A DNA stretch of 64,000 bases from Bolinopsis microptera (Eukaryota; Ctenophora; Tentaculata; Lobata; Bolinopsidae): the NCBI RefSeq assembly GCF_026151205.1, contig NC_087077.1:15226983-15290982 (forward strand), given 5' to 3'. Both the position numbers and the translations under genes were made by a program. Of this stretch, positions 10,717 to 21,565 are shown piece by piece. Each line of letters begins with the position of its first letter. The first letter of the stretch is position 1. The notes beneath the pieces were generated by a model that saw nothing but the letters and a program-made list of their open reading frames with translations, made no database searches and was not told the origin of the DNA.

Positions 10717-12453
10717 CTAAGTTTGCTCATTGTGGGATAAATATTTTAAATGTTTCGCCAACCTGGCGATTCCCTTGATATTAAGGTGAACATTATCTAT
10801 TCCCTTTTTGAAAAATACCTGTTTCCTTACTCCAGTAACTCGGCTGGTAAATAGTCTATTGGTACGTTCTAAATCTATATAATTTAACCCATGGCTAGAG
10901 CAGGTGTTAGAAATAAACCTATTTAATTCGTTGATAACTTCATTTTTGTTATAACTGTTCCTAGGTAAAATATTTATAACTGAAATTCTTGCTCCAATAA
11001 ACATTCCCCAAAGTATACTAAGTATTTGATCAATTCCTTCTGTTGCATTTTTCATAGAAATATAATTGTTACAGACAGAATCTACGTAGTTTGTGCCTGT
11101 TAGTATGAAAACACGCTTTACATCCTTTTTGTCCAGTTTTTTAAACTCCTCATCATGTAACAGCCTATTTAACATTTGAGCAGAGTTCGCTCCAGGGTAG
11201 AAGAACACCTTAGCTTTCTGCTTCCTCGAACTTAGTAGAGTTCCGTTGAGGTCCCTGAACATACTGCTGCTGATGTAGATGGTATCAATTGGCAGGTCAC
11301 TTGGGATCTGTTCAGGTGAAGGAGGCGCTGCAGTTGACTTGGCTGAACTCATAACTCTGGAATGGTGGACTTCAAATTCACTTTCGTTGTAGGGTACATA
11401 TCCACTAGCTGTAGAAGGTGATTTTCTTGGTTGACTGCAGACAACTGGTTTGATAAGTCTAAAAGTTAAACTGATCCTTTTGTCTGTGCATAGTGGATCG
11501 GGACATAGTTCATGGTTGAATTGATGTTGGGACTTTTTGGACATAAGACATACATCTCCATGTTCTAAAATTAGGGAAGTCACCACTTGTCCTGTTTTGA
11601 TTTCAGTCAACTGCATCATCCTGGAAGCACCAAGGGACACTGTTACAATGTACGAATCTTCTTCAATAAATTCTTCATTGTCACTATGAGCAGGCATATG
11701 TTCCTCTCCAGATTCATAGAGATTGACCAGAACACTGTTGTAGTTGTATTCTGGGAATAGCTCATCTAGAAAGGAACATATACTTGCCATGTAAGATCCC
11801 TGGGGGATCTTCTTTGGGTCATGCATTCCTCCACTGTACACGTAAGGATGTTTCCCAAAGTAGACTGATTTCCTGTTATGGAAGTGGTGGCTGAACTTTA
11901 ATTCCTCAAATAAGATTTCAACAGAAAATTTGCTGAATGGTGCCTGTTCAATAAGTTCAACAGGTGTGATGGCGATATCAGGGATTTCATAGTCTGTAGT
12001 AAGGTCTGAACTTGACACAGGTGTTAAATCTAATCCTGCATAATATTCACCACTTCTTGGAATAACTGAGCCAGTGTCTGTAATCTCGCTGGTTGAAATG
12101 TCTATGTTGTTAGAAATAATTGATAGAGGTGCTTCTACATAGCCATCATCATCAATCAACAAAAATGATTCTGGTACCTCACATTCATTGTCATACTGAA
12201 TGTTATTGTTGCTGGAGTCCGTTTGCACTGATACATCGAAACACTTGTATTGAGCAATTGATTGGTTTCCACTTTGAGGCGAAATAGTTTCATTAATCTC
12301 TGCTATTGTTTGTGAGGTTTGAACAATCTCCTCTAAAATGAACACTTTACGCTCCAGAAACTTCACGCGAGTTTCAAGATCTGAACAGTTTTTACATTTT
12401 GTATCACATTCCATCAATAATTTGCCGAAAAATGTTTCCAATGAATCGTTCAT
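10717..12453 (-). CDS. LINE B ORF1: coiled coil, AlkB-like dioxygenase and SGNH-esterase-like domain, 578 aa
   Basis: Residues 1-50 hold CDTKCKNC followed by a short coiled coil (LETRVKFLERKVFILEEIV). Residues about 170-335 match the AlkB 2OG-Fe(II) oxygenase fold: NLYESGEEHMPAHSDNE gives the H-x-D iron ligands and substrate-loop Asn/Tyr, TVSLGASRMM follows, QHQFNH gives the distal His, and DKRISLTFR the 2OG-binding Arg. Residues about 390-575 resemble an SGNH hydrolase: DTIYISSSMF (block I Ser), PGANS, GTNYVD (block III, Asn), and DNVHLNIKG (block V Asp-x-x-His). Esterase-type ORF1 proteins are known in CR1/L2 LINEs. The AlkB addition is the striking part. All key residues appear intact. Function is inferred, perhaps removal of methyl groups from the LINE RNA. 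Confidence 0.85.
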   Translation of the reverse strand: MNDSLETFFGKLLMECDTKCKNCSDLETRVKFLERKVFILEEIVQTSQTIAEINETISPQSGNQSIAQYKCFDVSVQTDSSNNNIQYDNECEVPESFLLIDDDGYVEAPLSIISNNIDISTSEITDTGSVIPRSGEYYAGLDLTPVSSSDLTTDYEIPDIAITPVELIEQAPFSKFSVEILFEELKFSHHFHNRKSVYFGKHPYVYSGGMHDPKKIPQGSYMASICSFLDELFPEYNYNSVLVNLYESGEEHMPAHSDNEEFIEEDSYIVTVSLGASRMMQLTEIKTGQVVTSLILEHGDVCLMSKKSQHQFNHELCPDPLCTDKRISLTFRLIKPVVCSQPRKSPSTASGYVPYNESEFEVHHSRVMSSAKSTAAPPSPEQIPSDLPIDTIYISSSMFRDLNGTLLSSRKQKAKVFFYPGANSAQMLNRLLHDEEFKKLDKKDVKRVFILTGTNYVDSVCNNYISMKNATEGIDQILSILWGMFIGARISVINILPRNSYNKNEVINELNRFISNTCSSHGLNYIDLERTNRLFTSRVTGVRKQVFFKKGIDNVHLNIKGIARLAKHLKYLSHNEQT

Positions 12454-12580
12454 GATGTTGAGTTGGTTGAGTTTGTTGTAGATAAAAAGATTGATTGAAG
12501 TCGATTGAAGTTGATTGAAGTTGATTGAATAGATTTGATACCTCCAATTACATTACATTTTTGTCATGTTGGTCATTTTG

Positions 12581-12630
12581 GTCATACCTCAAATTATTTG
12601 TTATATAGTAGTGTTGAAAGTATTAAAACT
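12581..12630 (-). repeat. 50-base 5'-terminal module of LINE B
   Basis: Identical to 5068-5117 of LINE A. In LINE B the shared ATG opens a ten-codon upstream ORF (ATG ACC AAA ATG ACC...TAA) well before ORF1. Likely a 5' promoter or leader. Confidence 0.85.
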
Positions 12631-12633
12631 CAT

Positions 12634-14427
12634 GTGCTGGATGTAAATGTTTTTATTCTTGTCGTACACCTTAATATCCATGGCAACGGTATCATTGAAG
12701 TCTTTGGCTAAAGGCATACAGACTACTGGACGATTATTCGGTCGCTTGTATCTCTTGCACACATCACAGTTAGACGATACTGTGTCAATCTCTCGAGCAA
12801 TTTCCTTGGTAAGCTGTCCTGCTGTTCTTAAGAGTGACTTTAACTTTTCAGGTGGGGGATGGGCGAATTGCTTATGTAGCTTAATCGCTATCTTTCTTTT
12901 GTCAGTACTTTCCATGGTCAGGTTTACAATTTCCTCTCCTGATTTACATAAGCAGACTTGTTGATGGATAGTATTCTTGCTCAGAGGGATGCTACAGTGT
13001 CCTGATTCATTGAAGATGATTTTCTGCTTTACACCAAAAGCCTTCACTGTGTCATCTCCAAAGTCCAATACCATTCTAGCATCTTTCATTGACTGTTTGC
13101 TAATCAGTAATGGAATCTGATCATCAACAACTTGTGCCACAATGTTCACCTGTTTGTCACATACAACGGCTGGGAATGTGCAGCATGTCCTTGACTTTGA
13201 TGGTGCATTATCTCCAAATTTAAACGATACATGTTTCTCTTCATAGCACACCTTAACGAAATCTTCTGGAGACAGCGACTGAAGATAGACTTTCAACCAT
13301 TCCTTTCCACAAACCGTTTTGTTGCATCCACTGTCAAGAACTGCTAACCCAAAGTTGTCACTGGTAAATTGGTCCATAACATTTGAGTTCTCTTCTTGGG
13401 CAGGAGCATTCATAAAGAGATTTACATTCTCACTCGTTACCTGATTTCCACTTTTGTTTATTCTGCGGCGTTCTGGACAATCTCTAGAAAAGTGGTAAAT
13501 CGACTTGCAAACATTACAAGTAAAATGCCGCCCATATTTGTCTGTTGGGTTCATTTTTCTGTCACTTCTGACACCCGCAGCTACCTGATGTTGACTTTCC
13601 TGCTGTTGATTCTGTTGTCGGTATCCTCTGGCTCCTCTACCATTTCCTCTTCTAAAGCCATATCCCCGGTATCCTCTTCCCGAATAGCCACTTCTTCCTT
13701 GGCTGTAATATGCATGCTGCTCCATTTCCTGAGCATTCAGTACTTCATTTTCATTTTCGTATTCATCATACATATTAAACTGATTTTCAATACAGGAGTT
13801 ACCAGTATAAAATGTAGAGTCTTCTTTAACTACACCAATCATTCTCTGGTGTGAACTTTCTGGATCTTTCATAGTTGTGATCTTCTTTATCGTTTCTTTC
13901 ATGTTAGTGTATGTTAAGTCGCCACACATAGTAATGGCAACAGAATACTTGTAATCACTAACATTACAACTTCTAAGTAATTCATACGCTAGAACAGGTT
14001 GTGGAAGCTTAATATCATGCTCTTCCATTCGTTTTACAACTTTTTCGAATGACGAAATAAACTCCTTGACATCTTGGCTTCCTTCCCGACTTAACTTTCT
14101 GAACATGTCATAAGTCTTGAACTTTTCCTTAGCCAAATCTTCAAGATAAATTCCATCAAGGACCTCCAGGAGGCAGTCTAATCCCGATGTCTTTACTTCA
14201 GCACCTTCTACTGTGTCTGTTCTGCCATTTTGTAATACTTCAAGTGGAACTTCCACTGCCTCAGACTTAGCCTTCTGAGGTAACATAAAAACAATACATC
14301 CTGCTTGACGCTTTTCTTCGATCAATGTGGTTGCCGACCACAATTTCACTTCTTTCTTGAACAAAAGATAAGAATCTCCTAACTTAGGGATAGGTGGTCC
14401 ACTACTGTTCACTTGATTTTCCGACAT
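12634..14427 (-). pseudogene. Copia gag, protease and N-terminal integrase, cut by LINE B
   Basis: Upstream half of the copia polyprotein, starting 14 bases inside the 5' LTR. Residues 1-200 are copia gag (YLLFKKEVKLW, FKTYDMFRKLSREGSQDVKEF). A Gly/Arg/Gln-rich stretch leads to a CCHC knuckle (CNVCKSIYHFSRDC) at about 303-316. The aspartic protease site is LAVLDSGCNKTV. The integrase zinc-binding HHCC region (LHKQFAH...CDVCKRYKRP) and the first catalytic Asp (VAMDIKVYD) follow. The last 11 codons of the open frame (SFNTFNTTI-stop) are LINE B sequence, which marks the insertion junction. Confidence 0.9.
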
Positions 14428-14440
14428 TTCCTGCTATCAC

Positions 14441-14573
14441 TTTTAATTCAATAAAGTGAGACAGTAACACTAGTGGATGATAGAAACATAAACTTCAAAC
14501 GAGGAATACAAATCAAGTCAGACAAAGCCTCCTGGAGTTTCTGCCATCCTGTAAATGGTATATAAGATTAACA
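14441..14573 (-). repeat. Copia 5' LTR
   Basis: 133-bp repeat of 5269-5401, flanked on its outer side by TTAGA (14574-14578). The sequence between LTR and gag ATG (GTGATAGCAGGAA on the minus strand) is the primer-binding area. It does not look like the canonical copia initiator-tRNA site. Confidence 0.9.
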
Positions 14574-14848
14574 TTAGATGCATCAACAAGGAGAAGGTAT
14601 TGCCAGAAGAGCTGCTACTTTTACAAAATAATAGTAAATAGCAAATGATTGGTTTGAAACAGAAACTTCCCACATCGTTCCAATATTATACTGTAACTTA
14701 TTTAGGAGTTTAAATTCTGTCAATGCATCACTTAGGATCCTTCATCTGCTAATATCCCAAATTTACTCCTGATGTATTCAAGAAGACAAATATTTGTGCC
14801 CAATGCCCTGACAACTTAATTCACGCTGGTTGTATCAACATATTTATA

Positions 14849-15563
14849 CAGGGGGGGGGGGGGGGGGGTGAGGGGGTTTAAAAGTCAGTGCACATACGTT
14901 GGCATTTATAGCTCAGTCACTGAGTCCCCAATTGAAATAATTGTTTCTGGTATGATTTATCACCACTCAATACTCATGCAAGGAATATGTCAAATTGAAA
15001 AATATTCACGTTAATTTTTTAAGAGAAGGTTAATTTTGGCATTTATTTGATAGTTTGGATAACCGGAATAAAGCCAAATTGTATTGGATTGTAATTGGCC
15101 ATTCAAATTACATTTGTCCTGAAAAAATGAGAATTTTAGCGTCCCCTATGACCAAGATATAATGAAGCTTAACGAGTTTATTCATAACGTGTGATCTGGT
15201 GTTTGAGTTGACAATAGATGCTCATTAATTGTGCAGAGATCCAATTACGGTGTCGTAGCAAGCTGTCATATGATTAGCGAATGGGTAATTATTGATGACC
15301 CAATTAATTTTGCTAACAAGATAAACAAATTGCTTGATAACTTCGTCATTTTACATCCGTTTTGCACCATCTTTTCAGATCATATTCCTGACTTCATGAC
15401 CTAAAGCAGTATGTTGGCCCTTGAAAATTTTGGTGACGGAATCCTCGAATGAGTAATTACAGTATACCATCTGCAAAGTTACAAGTCTCAAATATAAAAC
15501 ACGGCGGTGGTATAATAAGACCCAACGTATGTGCACTAACTTTTGGCCCCCTCCCCCCCCCTG
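14849..15563. mobile_element. 715-bp MITE with G-run terminal inverted repeats and TA target site
   Basis: The two ends are inverted repeats of about 45-50 bases. The left reads CAGGGG..., with an 18-base G run, then AAAAGTCAGTGCACATACG. The right end is the reverse complement with a shorter G run. Both sides are flanked by TA (14847-14848 and 15564-15565), as for Tc1/mariner-type insertions. No transposase is visible inside, so it is non-autonomous. The small ORF at 15375-15671 straddles the right end and is not credible. Confidence 0.7.
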
Positions 15564-15874
15564 TAGCTTGTTGCAAAACCCTACATTAACCTCAATTGAA
15601 CATATATACTTTACATTATAAATGATGACCTGGTAGCTTTTACAAAAATCAACATCCATAATATATCCCAACTCGAAATAAATGTCAGTTGTTCAGATTA
15701 ACTTAAACTGAAAGTGTCTGAAAACACGTTTTCACCAATTGAAGTATAGGCACTTCTTGTGTAATAGTGATTGTGTGTCCGTTTAATATTTCCACAGAGA
15801 GATTCTAAAGGGAAATATGCTGGACAACCTGTATTTAATATGTATACATGATTAATGCGATCTGAGGTTGCTTT

Positions 15875-16349
15875 CAGTAAAACCTCTACCGTGATTCGCT
15901 TTACCAGGTACCTCGATATAACGGACCTTTTCTTTTCCCCCAAACTTTTGTCTTTTGGCCAATTAGCCCATGTTTTGATATTTCGCGAAAGTAATGTGAT
16001 TTTTCAGTGCTGACATTGCATTTGGTGGTAGTGTATTGTGTATACTGTGTATTGTGTATTCACTATTCAATAAAGTACTTATCACTTTTGTATCCTTATA
16101 TATCCTGTATCCAGCTGTAATTCAACGCTATACATTATACAACACAATGCAATACAAGCAGTTAAGTTCGTTAAGTATGTTTTAGAACGTTTTCCAAGAT
16201 AAGTCCCATAATGAGGTACTTGACAGTTGACATGTTATGAGATGCTTGACATGTTACAATATGATATGCTACAGATCATGTGAACCTCTATACCAGGTAT
16301 TTCTATACCTCACAACCGTTTCCCGGTATAGAGAGGTTTGACTTTACAG
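15875..16349. mobile_element. Possible pogo/Tigger-type MITE relic
   Basis: The left end reads CAGTAAAACCTCTACCG and the right end, reverse complemented, reads CTGTAAAGTCAAACCTCTC. Internal copies of CCTCGATATAACGGACC and ACCTCTATACC resemble the ends of pogo/Tigger elements. The ends match only with gaps and I see no convincing target duplication. Confidence 0.35.
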
Positions 16350-16919
16350 TATTACAGACCACTTCAGTAGGATGTTAAGTTCTAGCAAGCAGAAACTTTG
16401 ATATATTCTTAGCATAATATGTAATTAATTCCATAATATGTAATTAATTCCATCCTGTGCAATCAAGCTCAATGTTACACACTCACACACGTTACAATTT
16501 ACACAAAGGTTGTACTTTTCAGTTTTCCTGTTCGTCAACTTTAACATGGGGCTGTGGAGATTCGGAGAACATTATAACACATCTTTTGCAAACTTAAATG
16601 AGGGAAAATTAACTAGACTTGCAAAAAGTCTTATCACACAACTCTACTGTGTTCTGGGGATTGTCGTTGAAGGCTGATTAGTTTTAAATTTGCACTGATT
16701 AATAACCTGATTAGTATTATACATAAAATCTGTTCCAACATTTAACATAATGATAATAAATTGAAGTTTAATAACACCACTTTTAAGATAAAACTTATAC
16801 TCAGCAGTGTTTAATCTAAACATCCCAGAAAAGTACTTGAATAAGATAAGGACTGGTAACGTATGCATATGCTTTAAAATACATCGCTAAGTCTAATGAC
16901 AGAAAATGATAAAAATAAA

Positions 16920-17230
16920 TTATCGATAAAGTTTTTCAAGTTCATGAAGGGGCAGTTTAAACAGAAAAGTTTTTAGGAGAGCCAATGATTCCAGTGATTG
17001 AGCCAATGAAAGATCTACAATCGTCTGCATGATACCAATCAGGCAGACGATTGTAGATCTTTGGAGCCACCACAGAGAAGCTACACTCACCAAACTTAGA
17101 GTTAAAAGATGGTACAATAAGTTTCAATGTGTGACCATGATGTGAGTACCTAAACATGTCCTGTAGATAATTTCGTGCCAATCCTGGCAATGCCTTGTGA
17201 GACAGCATTAAGATTTTGAAAACAATTTTT
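16920..17230 (-). pseudogene. Truncated LINE ORF2 C-terminus
   Basis: Two overlapping minus-strand frames, joined by a frameshift, give the typical end of a CR1/L2/jockey ORF2: GLARNYLQDMFRY, LIVPSFNSKFGECSFSVVAP, KIYNRLPDWY, and FLFKLPLHELEKLY. Only the last 100 or so codons remain, so this is a dead 5'-truncated copy. Confidence 0.65.
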
Positions 17231-17369
17231 TTCTCGTCTTCTTCCTCTTAAGTCAAGGATTATTTCGTCGAGTCTAATAAATGAATGTAATATATTTTCC
17301 CCTCCAAAATTCCTTTGTTTTGTTCAACATAATTGTTACAGTATAAGTACATTAAAATATAATTTATAG

Positions 17370-18907
17370 GGTCAAGTTCGGAGACAACCTGTACATAAAA
17401 TCAGTCACTAATTACACTCATTTCACTGCCATAAACGGTAAAATTAATTATAATTCCTCTGAAAGTCCAAGGGGTACAGGCTCTTCAGATATTATACTCC
17501 AAACCTTTCTATAATGATATCTGGGTTCAAAATTTAAATAACTCAACCTTGGTGGAGACAGTGGCCACCTGAAAATTACAAAAATAAAGGAGCTGTAAAT
17601 CACTTATGAACAAAATATTTACTCCAAATTTCACAATTTAAAGTTACGTAAGACAGGTGGGTACTCAAAAAGTGCCGGTTGAGCAAGTTTGTCTGCTCAA
17701 CACAGGTGGAGCAGCTCACTGACTACATGAGCTAATATAAGTGACTAGAACTAACCCTCTCATGCTTTTTAATTGCTCCAAAGTCCTAATATTTAATATT
17801 ATGGGTTATACCAATCATATTTCATAGAATAGGATCCTCAGAATCGGCTCAACCGAGGTGGAGACAGCATAACATGCAGTTCAAAATCTGTTATTCTGTA
17901 GTTTAGGAGCTGTAGAGTGACTGTGGCAGTCCATTTGCAATACCAATGATTCTAAATCATGTACCAACTCATATTACAAGGCATCCTTGCTGAAAAGTAC
18001 ACTCAACATAGGTGGAGACTCAAATTTGGCAAATTTGGGCGTAAATTTGACCTCAGAAGTCAAGGTTCTCCACCGCGGTTGAGTGGTTGATGGCTAGTTT
18101 GATGAGTTGTATACATGCTAAAGGGTCACCCAATGTTATTTCTTCCAAAAATCAACTGCCAAAGCTCAACTCAACCCGGTGGGGCCAGTTTTAATGCATT
18201 TTTTACTGTTTTAATGTTTAATCAACAATTTCTCCACCTTGTTGAGTACCTTTTAACAACTTTGATAATTTTTTCATTTGCTAGAACACTTTGTTTTAAG
18301 ACAGAAGGGATAACAGTTTTATGATCCCCTACAGTAGCAGTTAACAGAGCAGATTAGAATTAGTGATAAAACCAATACAATGAATTTAGGCATGTTTGAC
18401 AGGCTTTTTACTGTTTCTTAATGAAAGATCTCCACCCTGTTGAGCGTCAATGGAAAAAACAAAATTTAACGGGAAGTAGAAAAGGCCGAGACGCAACTTT
18501 CTAGCTAACCTAGAACTCTCTAAACCTTTCTCCACCCCCGGTTGAGCAGCTTTGAAAAGTGCAATTAATTTCTCCACCTCGGTTGAGCACTTAAATAAAA
18601 TATTGATAAAACTATCAGATTGCAAATTTGATGTAGTTTGTGTTACCAATAACCTTTTCCAACTTAATCAAAAGTTTCTTCAACCAGAGCCAGTCTCCAC
18701 CTTAAATCTCCACCTTTTAAGGGTTTGTTTAATACCACCTGTATCTGCTCAACCGTTCAACCTTTTAATTTTATTTTTTTACTCAGAGAAAGTCCTGAAA
18801 AATGTCTTGTCAGCCATATAATCAAGGAGTTTCAGTCTGTTTTGAGCTGGCTCCACCACACACTTCTAAAAAAGTAAAAAATGTACAGGTTGTCTCCGAA
18901 CTTGACC
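17370..18907. mobile_element. 1538-bp non-autonomous DNA transposon with perfect 27-bp TIRs and mirrored internal motifs
   Basis: The terminal 27 bases (17370-17396, starting GGTCAAGTTCGGAGACAACC) and the last 27 (18881-18907) are exact inverted repeats. The target duplication is ATAG (17366-17369 and 18908-18911). Inside, a motif of the form CTCAACC-nn-GGTGGAG recurs, forward in the left half (17542, 17696, 17848, 18002) and mainly as its reverse complement in the right half (18067, 18231, 18429, 18529, 18571). Partial copies lie at 17675, 18170, 18695, 18746 and 18849. This mirror layout suggests transposase-binding sites. No transposase ORF is present. I cannot place the superfamily; 4-bp duplications occur in, for example, Sola and Ginger. 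Confidence 0.8.
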
Positions 18908-18911
18908 ATAG

Positions 18912-19322
18912 TATGACTACTTGACTAATGTTATCGTATTTTTTTTTCTGTTGGGGACCGGCCCGAAGTACCAGCCAATGTTTACTCAAAAAATAATATA
19001 TATAATAAGTGTTATTAATTCAAACTCAAAACTCGCACAAGATTAGATCTCATTAAAAAGATTAAAATGTATATAATGGAGCTTGTCGAACAAAACATAG
19101 CTGAGCACATATAAAGTTGCCTTTAGTTGAAATTATCATATTAATGCGCTATAAGAGTTGTTAGAGTGGAAACAGGTGCATAGCTACGGCTAGCTAGCTA
19201 TTCCAAAATTTTAAAATTTAACGACTGTTATCAGTCGCATAGCGTCATGCCGTTTTTGTTGGCGAATTGATGGCAGTGTAACTGAGATGGTATGCAGTGA
19301 AATTGATTCTGTGATGGCGTGC
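18912..19322. other. No gene seen
   Basis: AT-rich sequence between the TIR element and the third LINE. It probably includes the LINE 3' untranslated region (minus strand). No poly(A) or repeat tail could be fixed. Confidence 0.5.
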
Positions 19323-21565
19323 TTATGGTATTGAGACAGAGTTATTATTAGCATTACGGTTGATGTTGCGCTCTGATTTCCTTAGTCCCGTTATATTGTG
19401 TAACATAAAGTTAGGCCATTCGTCTGTGATGCCCTCGTTTTGTTGATCAATCAGCATGTTTTTTATGCACCTTTTGTAGATGTTAAGGTTGAAGAGACTT
19501 GGTAAGGAAGTTGCTGCGACACTATATCTGTTTATTGCTAATAGTGGACCTTTGTAGAATACTGAATTATTGTAAGGGTGTTTACCGTATTCATCTGACC
19601 ATAAAGTTGTAAAACTCGAATACGGATCGGCGACGTTAAATATTGCAATTGGTGCACTGTTAGGTATTGTTTTCTTTATAGAGGGAGGCACTAGACTTGG
19701 GAAGTTTTTCAGCTTATGTATAAAAACTAATGCGTTCTTCACGATGATACTATGAACTGTCAATATTTTGTGTACATAGAAACCAGACTTGGTACTTGCT
19801 GGTGGTGTACCATCTTTGTACCAGTAATTAACAAAACCTGGTAGTATTGCTCTAAGACCCATTTTTTGTTTTACAAATAGTGTTTCTATATGGGATTTGG
19901 CAGCAAAACCCCAGACGAGGGAGCAGTAATTAAGGTGAGACTGAACAAAGCTGTGATATGTTTGTAAACGTGCTTCCAGAGGCAAATATTTTTTAAGTTT
20001 GTACATGACTCCAATGTATCTGGCCATTTTCATTTTCATGGCAGAAATATGTTGCGACCAGTTCAGTTTGTTATCTATTATAACTCCTAAGAAACGGGCT
20101 TCTGTTTTTCTTTCGATTGTGACACCAGAAATTACTACATCGCGATAAATGAGGTTTCTTTGCCGAGAAAAGATCATATAATTCGTTTTTTTAAGATTTA
20201 GAGCTAAACCGTTGTTATCTACCCATTTAACTAAGACATCGCTAAGAATTTTGAGCTTATCATAGACCTCGTTTATATTTTCTCCTGTTAGGAAAATGTT
20301 TGCATCATCTGCGTACATGATGAAATTAGCTATTTCTGATATTTGAGGAAGATCGTTTATGTAGATAATAAAAAGGAGAGGTCCCAAAATTGAACCTTGG
20401 GGTACACCGTAAATAATGGGGTTGGCTGAGGATTCAGAGGATCCAATAGATACAAACTGGTTTCTGTTCCTAAGATATGATTTTTAAAGTGGTTTAAAAA
20501 CCAGTTTAGAGCGAGACCTCTTATGCCATAGTGCTCGAGCTTATTCAGGAGTATGGAGTGATCCACAAGGTCAAAGGCTTTGCTAAAGTCAATCAAAAGG
20601 AGCAAAGTAACTTGCTTTTTGGACATTGAATTGAGAATTCTGTCTTTAGCATTAAGAAGTGCATGTTCACAAGACCTGCCTGGGCGGAAGCCGTATTGAT
20701 TTTCACAAAGTATATTGTAGGTATCCAAAAAATTTATGACTCGATTGTGCATAAGCTTTTCGTAGACTTTTGAGAAAGTGGCAAGTAGAGATATCGGTCT
20801 GTAATTTTTGATGTCAGTTTTAGATCCACCTTTATGAACAGGAACTACTTTTGCCGTTTTCAAGGCTTGGGGAAAGACCCCTTGTTCGAACGAGCTGTTA
20901 ACAACGTGGGCCAATACTGTGGTAAAATTATGACAGCTGTTGGCAATTTTGAGTGGTTGGATTTTGGTGTCAAGAGTAGCTTTATTCTTAAATAGGTTAA
21001 TAACGTCTTAAACTTCGGTAGTTGTGACTGGTTTTATGTAGATGCTATTTGGAGAAGGGTTGCGAAGTGTCCCCTGGGCCCCACCAGGATCGAAAGTGGT
21101 CCTACTACTAATTTCAGATTTAATTTTTGGAGCGATGTTTGAGAAGTGATCATTAAATTTTTCTGCTACTGCTGCCGGAGTGCTGACTTGTCCGTTTTCG
21201 TCCGACAGTTTTATCGATGTAGGTTTAGCTGGTTTCCTATTTAGAAGACCGTTAATCATCTGCCACTGCTTCTTAGAATTATCTTTGTGTTGTTCAAAGA
21301 ATTTTTTGTAGTGTATGTTTTTGGCTTTGTCAACGTGTTTGGTGCAAAACTTTTTCAAACGGTCGTATTTTAGCTGGTTCCTATCAACTGGTTCCTTAAC
21401 AAAATCATGATATGCCTGATTTTTACGTTCTATAGCTTCTTCAAGCCAGGGCAGTATCCATGGTTTGGGATTTACACGTTCATTTTGTCTGCGCTCGGAC
21501 TGTCTTTTTGTCGGGTAGGCAGCGTTATAAATCCTGTTGTATAAATGTGATACCACTATGCACAC
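19323..21565 (-). pseudogene. LINE C: broken, 5'-truncated non-LTR retrotransposon ORF2
   Basis: Three successive minus-strand open segments belong to one ORF2. 21008-21565 holds the linker before RT (PWLEEAIERKNQAYHDF, KKQWQMINGLLNRK, FNDHFSNIAPKI). 20357-20914 holds RT blocks (NYRPISLLATFSKVYEKL, YGFRPGRSCEHAL, DFSKAFDLVDH). 19323 to about 20400 continues in another frame with GVPQGSILGPLLF, MYADDANIF and the thumb and tail. A stop near 21008 and a frameshift near 20460 break the frame. No endonuclease is present; the element is cut at about 21570, only 350 bases before the synaptogyrin start codon. Confidence 0.85.

Larger units (their letters stand above)
7097..12629 (-). mobile_element. 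LINE B: full-length CR1/L2-superfamily LINE with AlkB/SGNH ORF1
   Basis: 5.5-kb minus-strand element inserted in the copia integrase. The target duplication is TCAT (7093-7096 and 12630-12633), and removing the element restores copia reading continuity (NIYIQHM to IDHKTRF). The 5' end is at 12629 (GTTTTAATACTTTC) and matches LINE A. The 3' tail is a short hexamer array (ATTCTA, three copies) at 7097-7115. It encodes ORF1 (10717-12453) and ORF2 (7544 to about 10540). Both frames are open, so this may be the youngest element in the nest. Confidence 0.9.
5269..14573 (-). mobile_element. Ty1/copia LTR retrotransposon, defective, interrupted by LINE B
   Basis: Bounded by two 133-bp LTRs (5269-5401 and 14441-14573) and a 5-bp direct duplication TTAGA (5264-5268 and 14574-14578), as expected for copia integrase. 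On the minus strand the LTR begins TGTTAATCTTATATACC and ends AATTAAAA, so it lacks the usual terminal CA. The coding order is gag, CCHC knuckle, protease, integrase, RT (copia order, integrase before RT). RT breaks off before its catalytic YVDD box and RNase H is absent. LINE B (7097-12629) splits the integrase core. The LTRs look near identical by eye, so the insertion is probably not ancient. Confidence 0.92.

Noticed and set aside
17370-18907. CRISPR-like array of regular motifs
   Set aside because: The spacing is irregular, the motif flips orientation at mid-element, it is bounded by TIRs, and the genome is eukaryotic.
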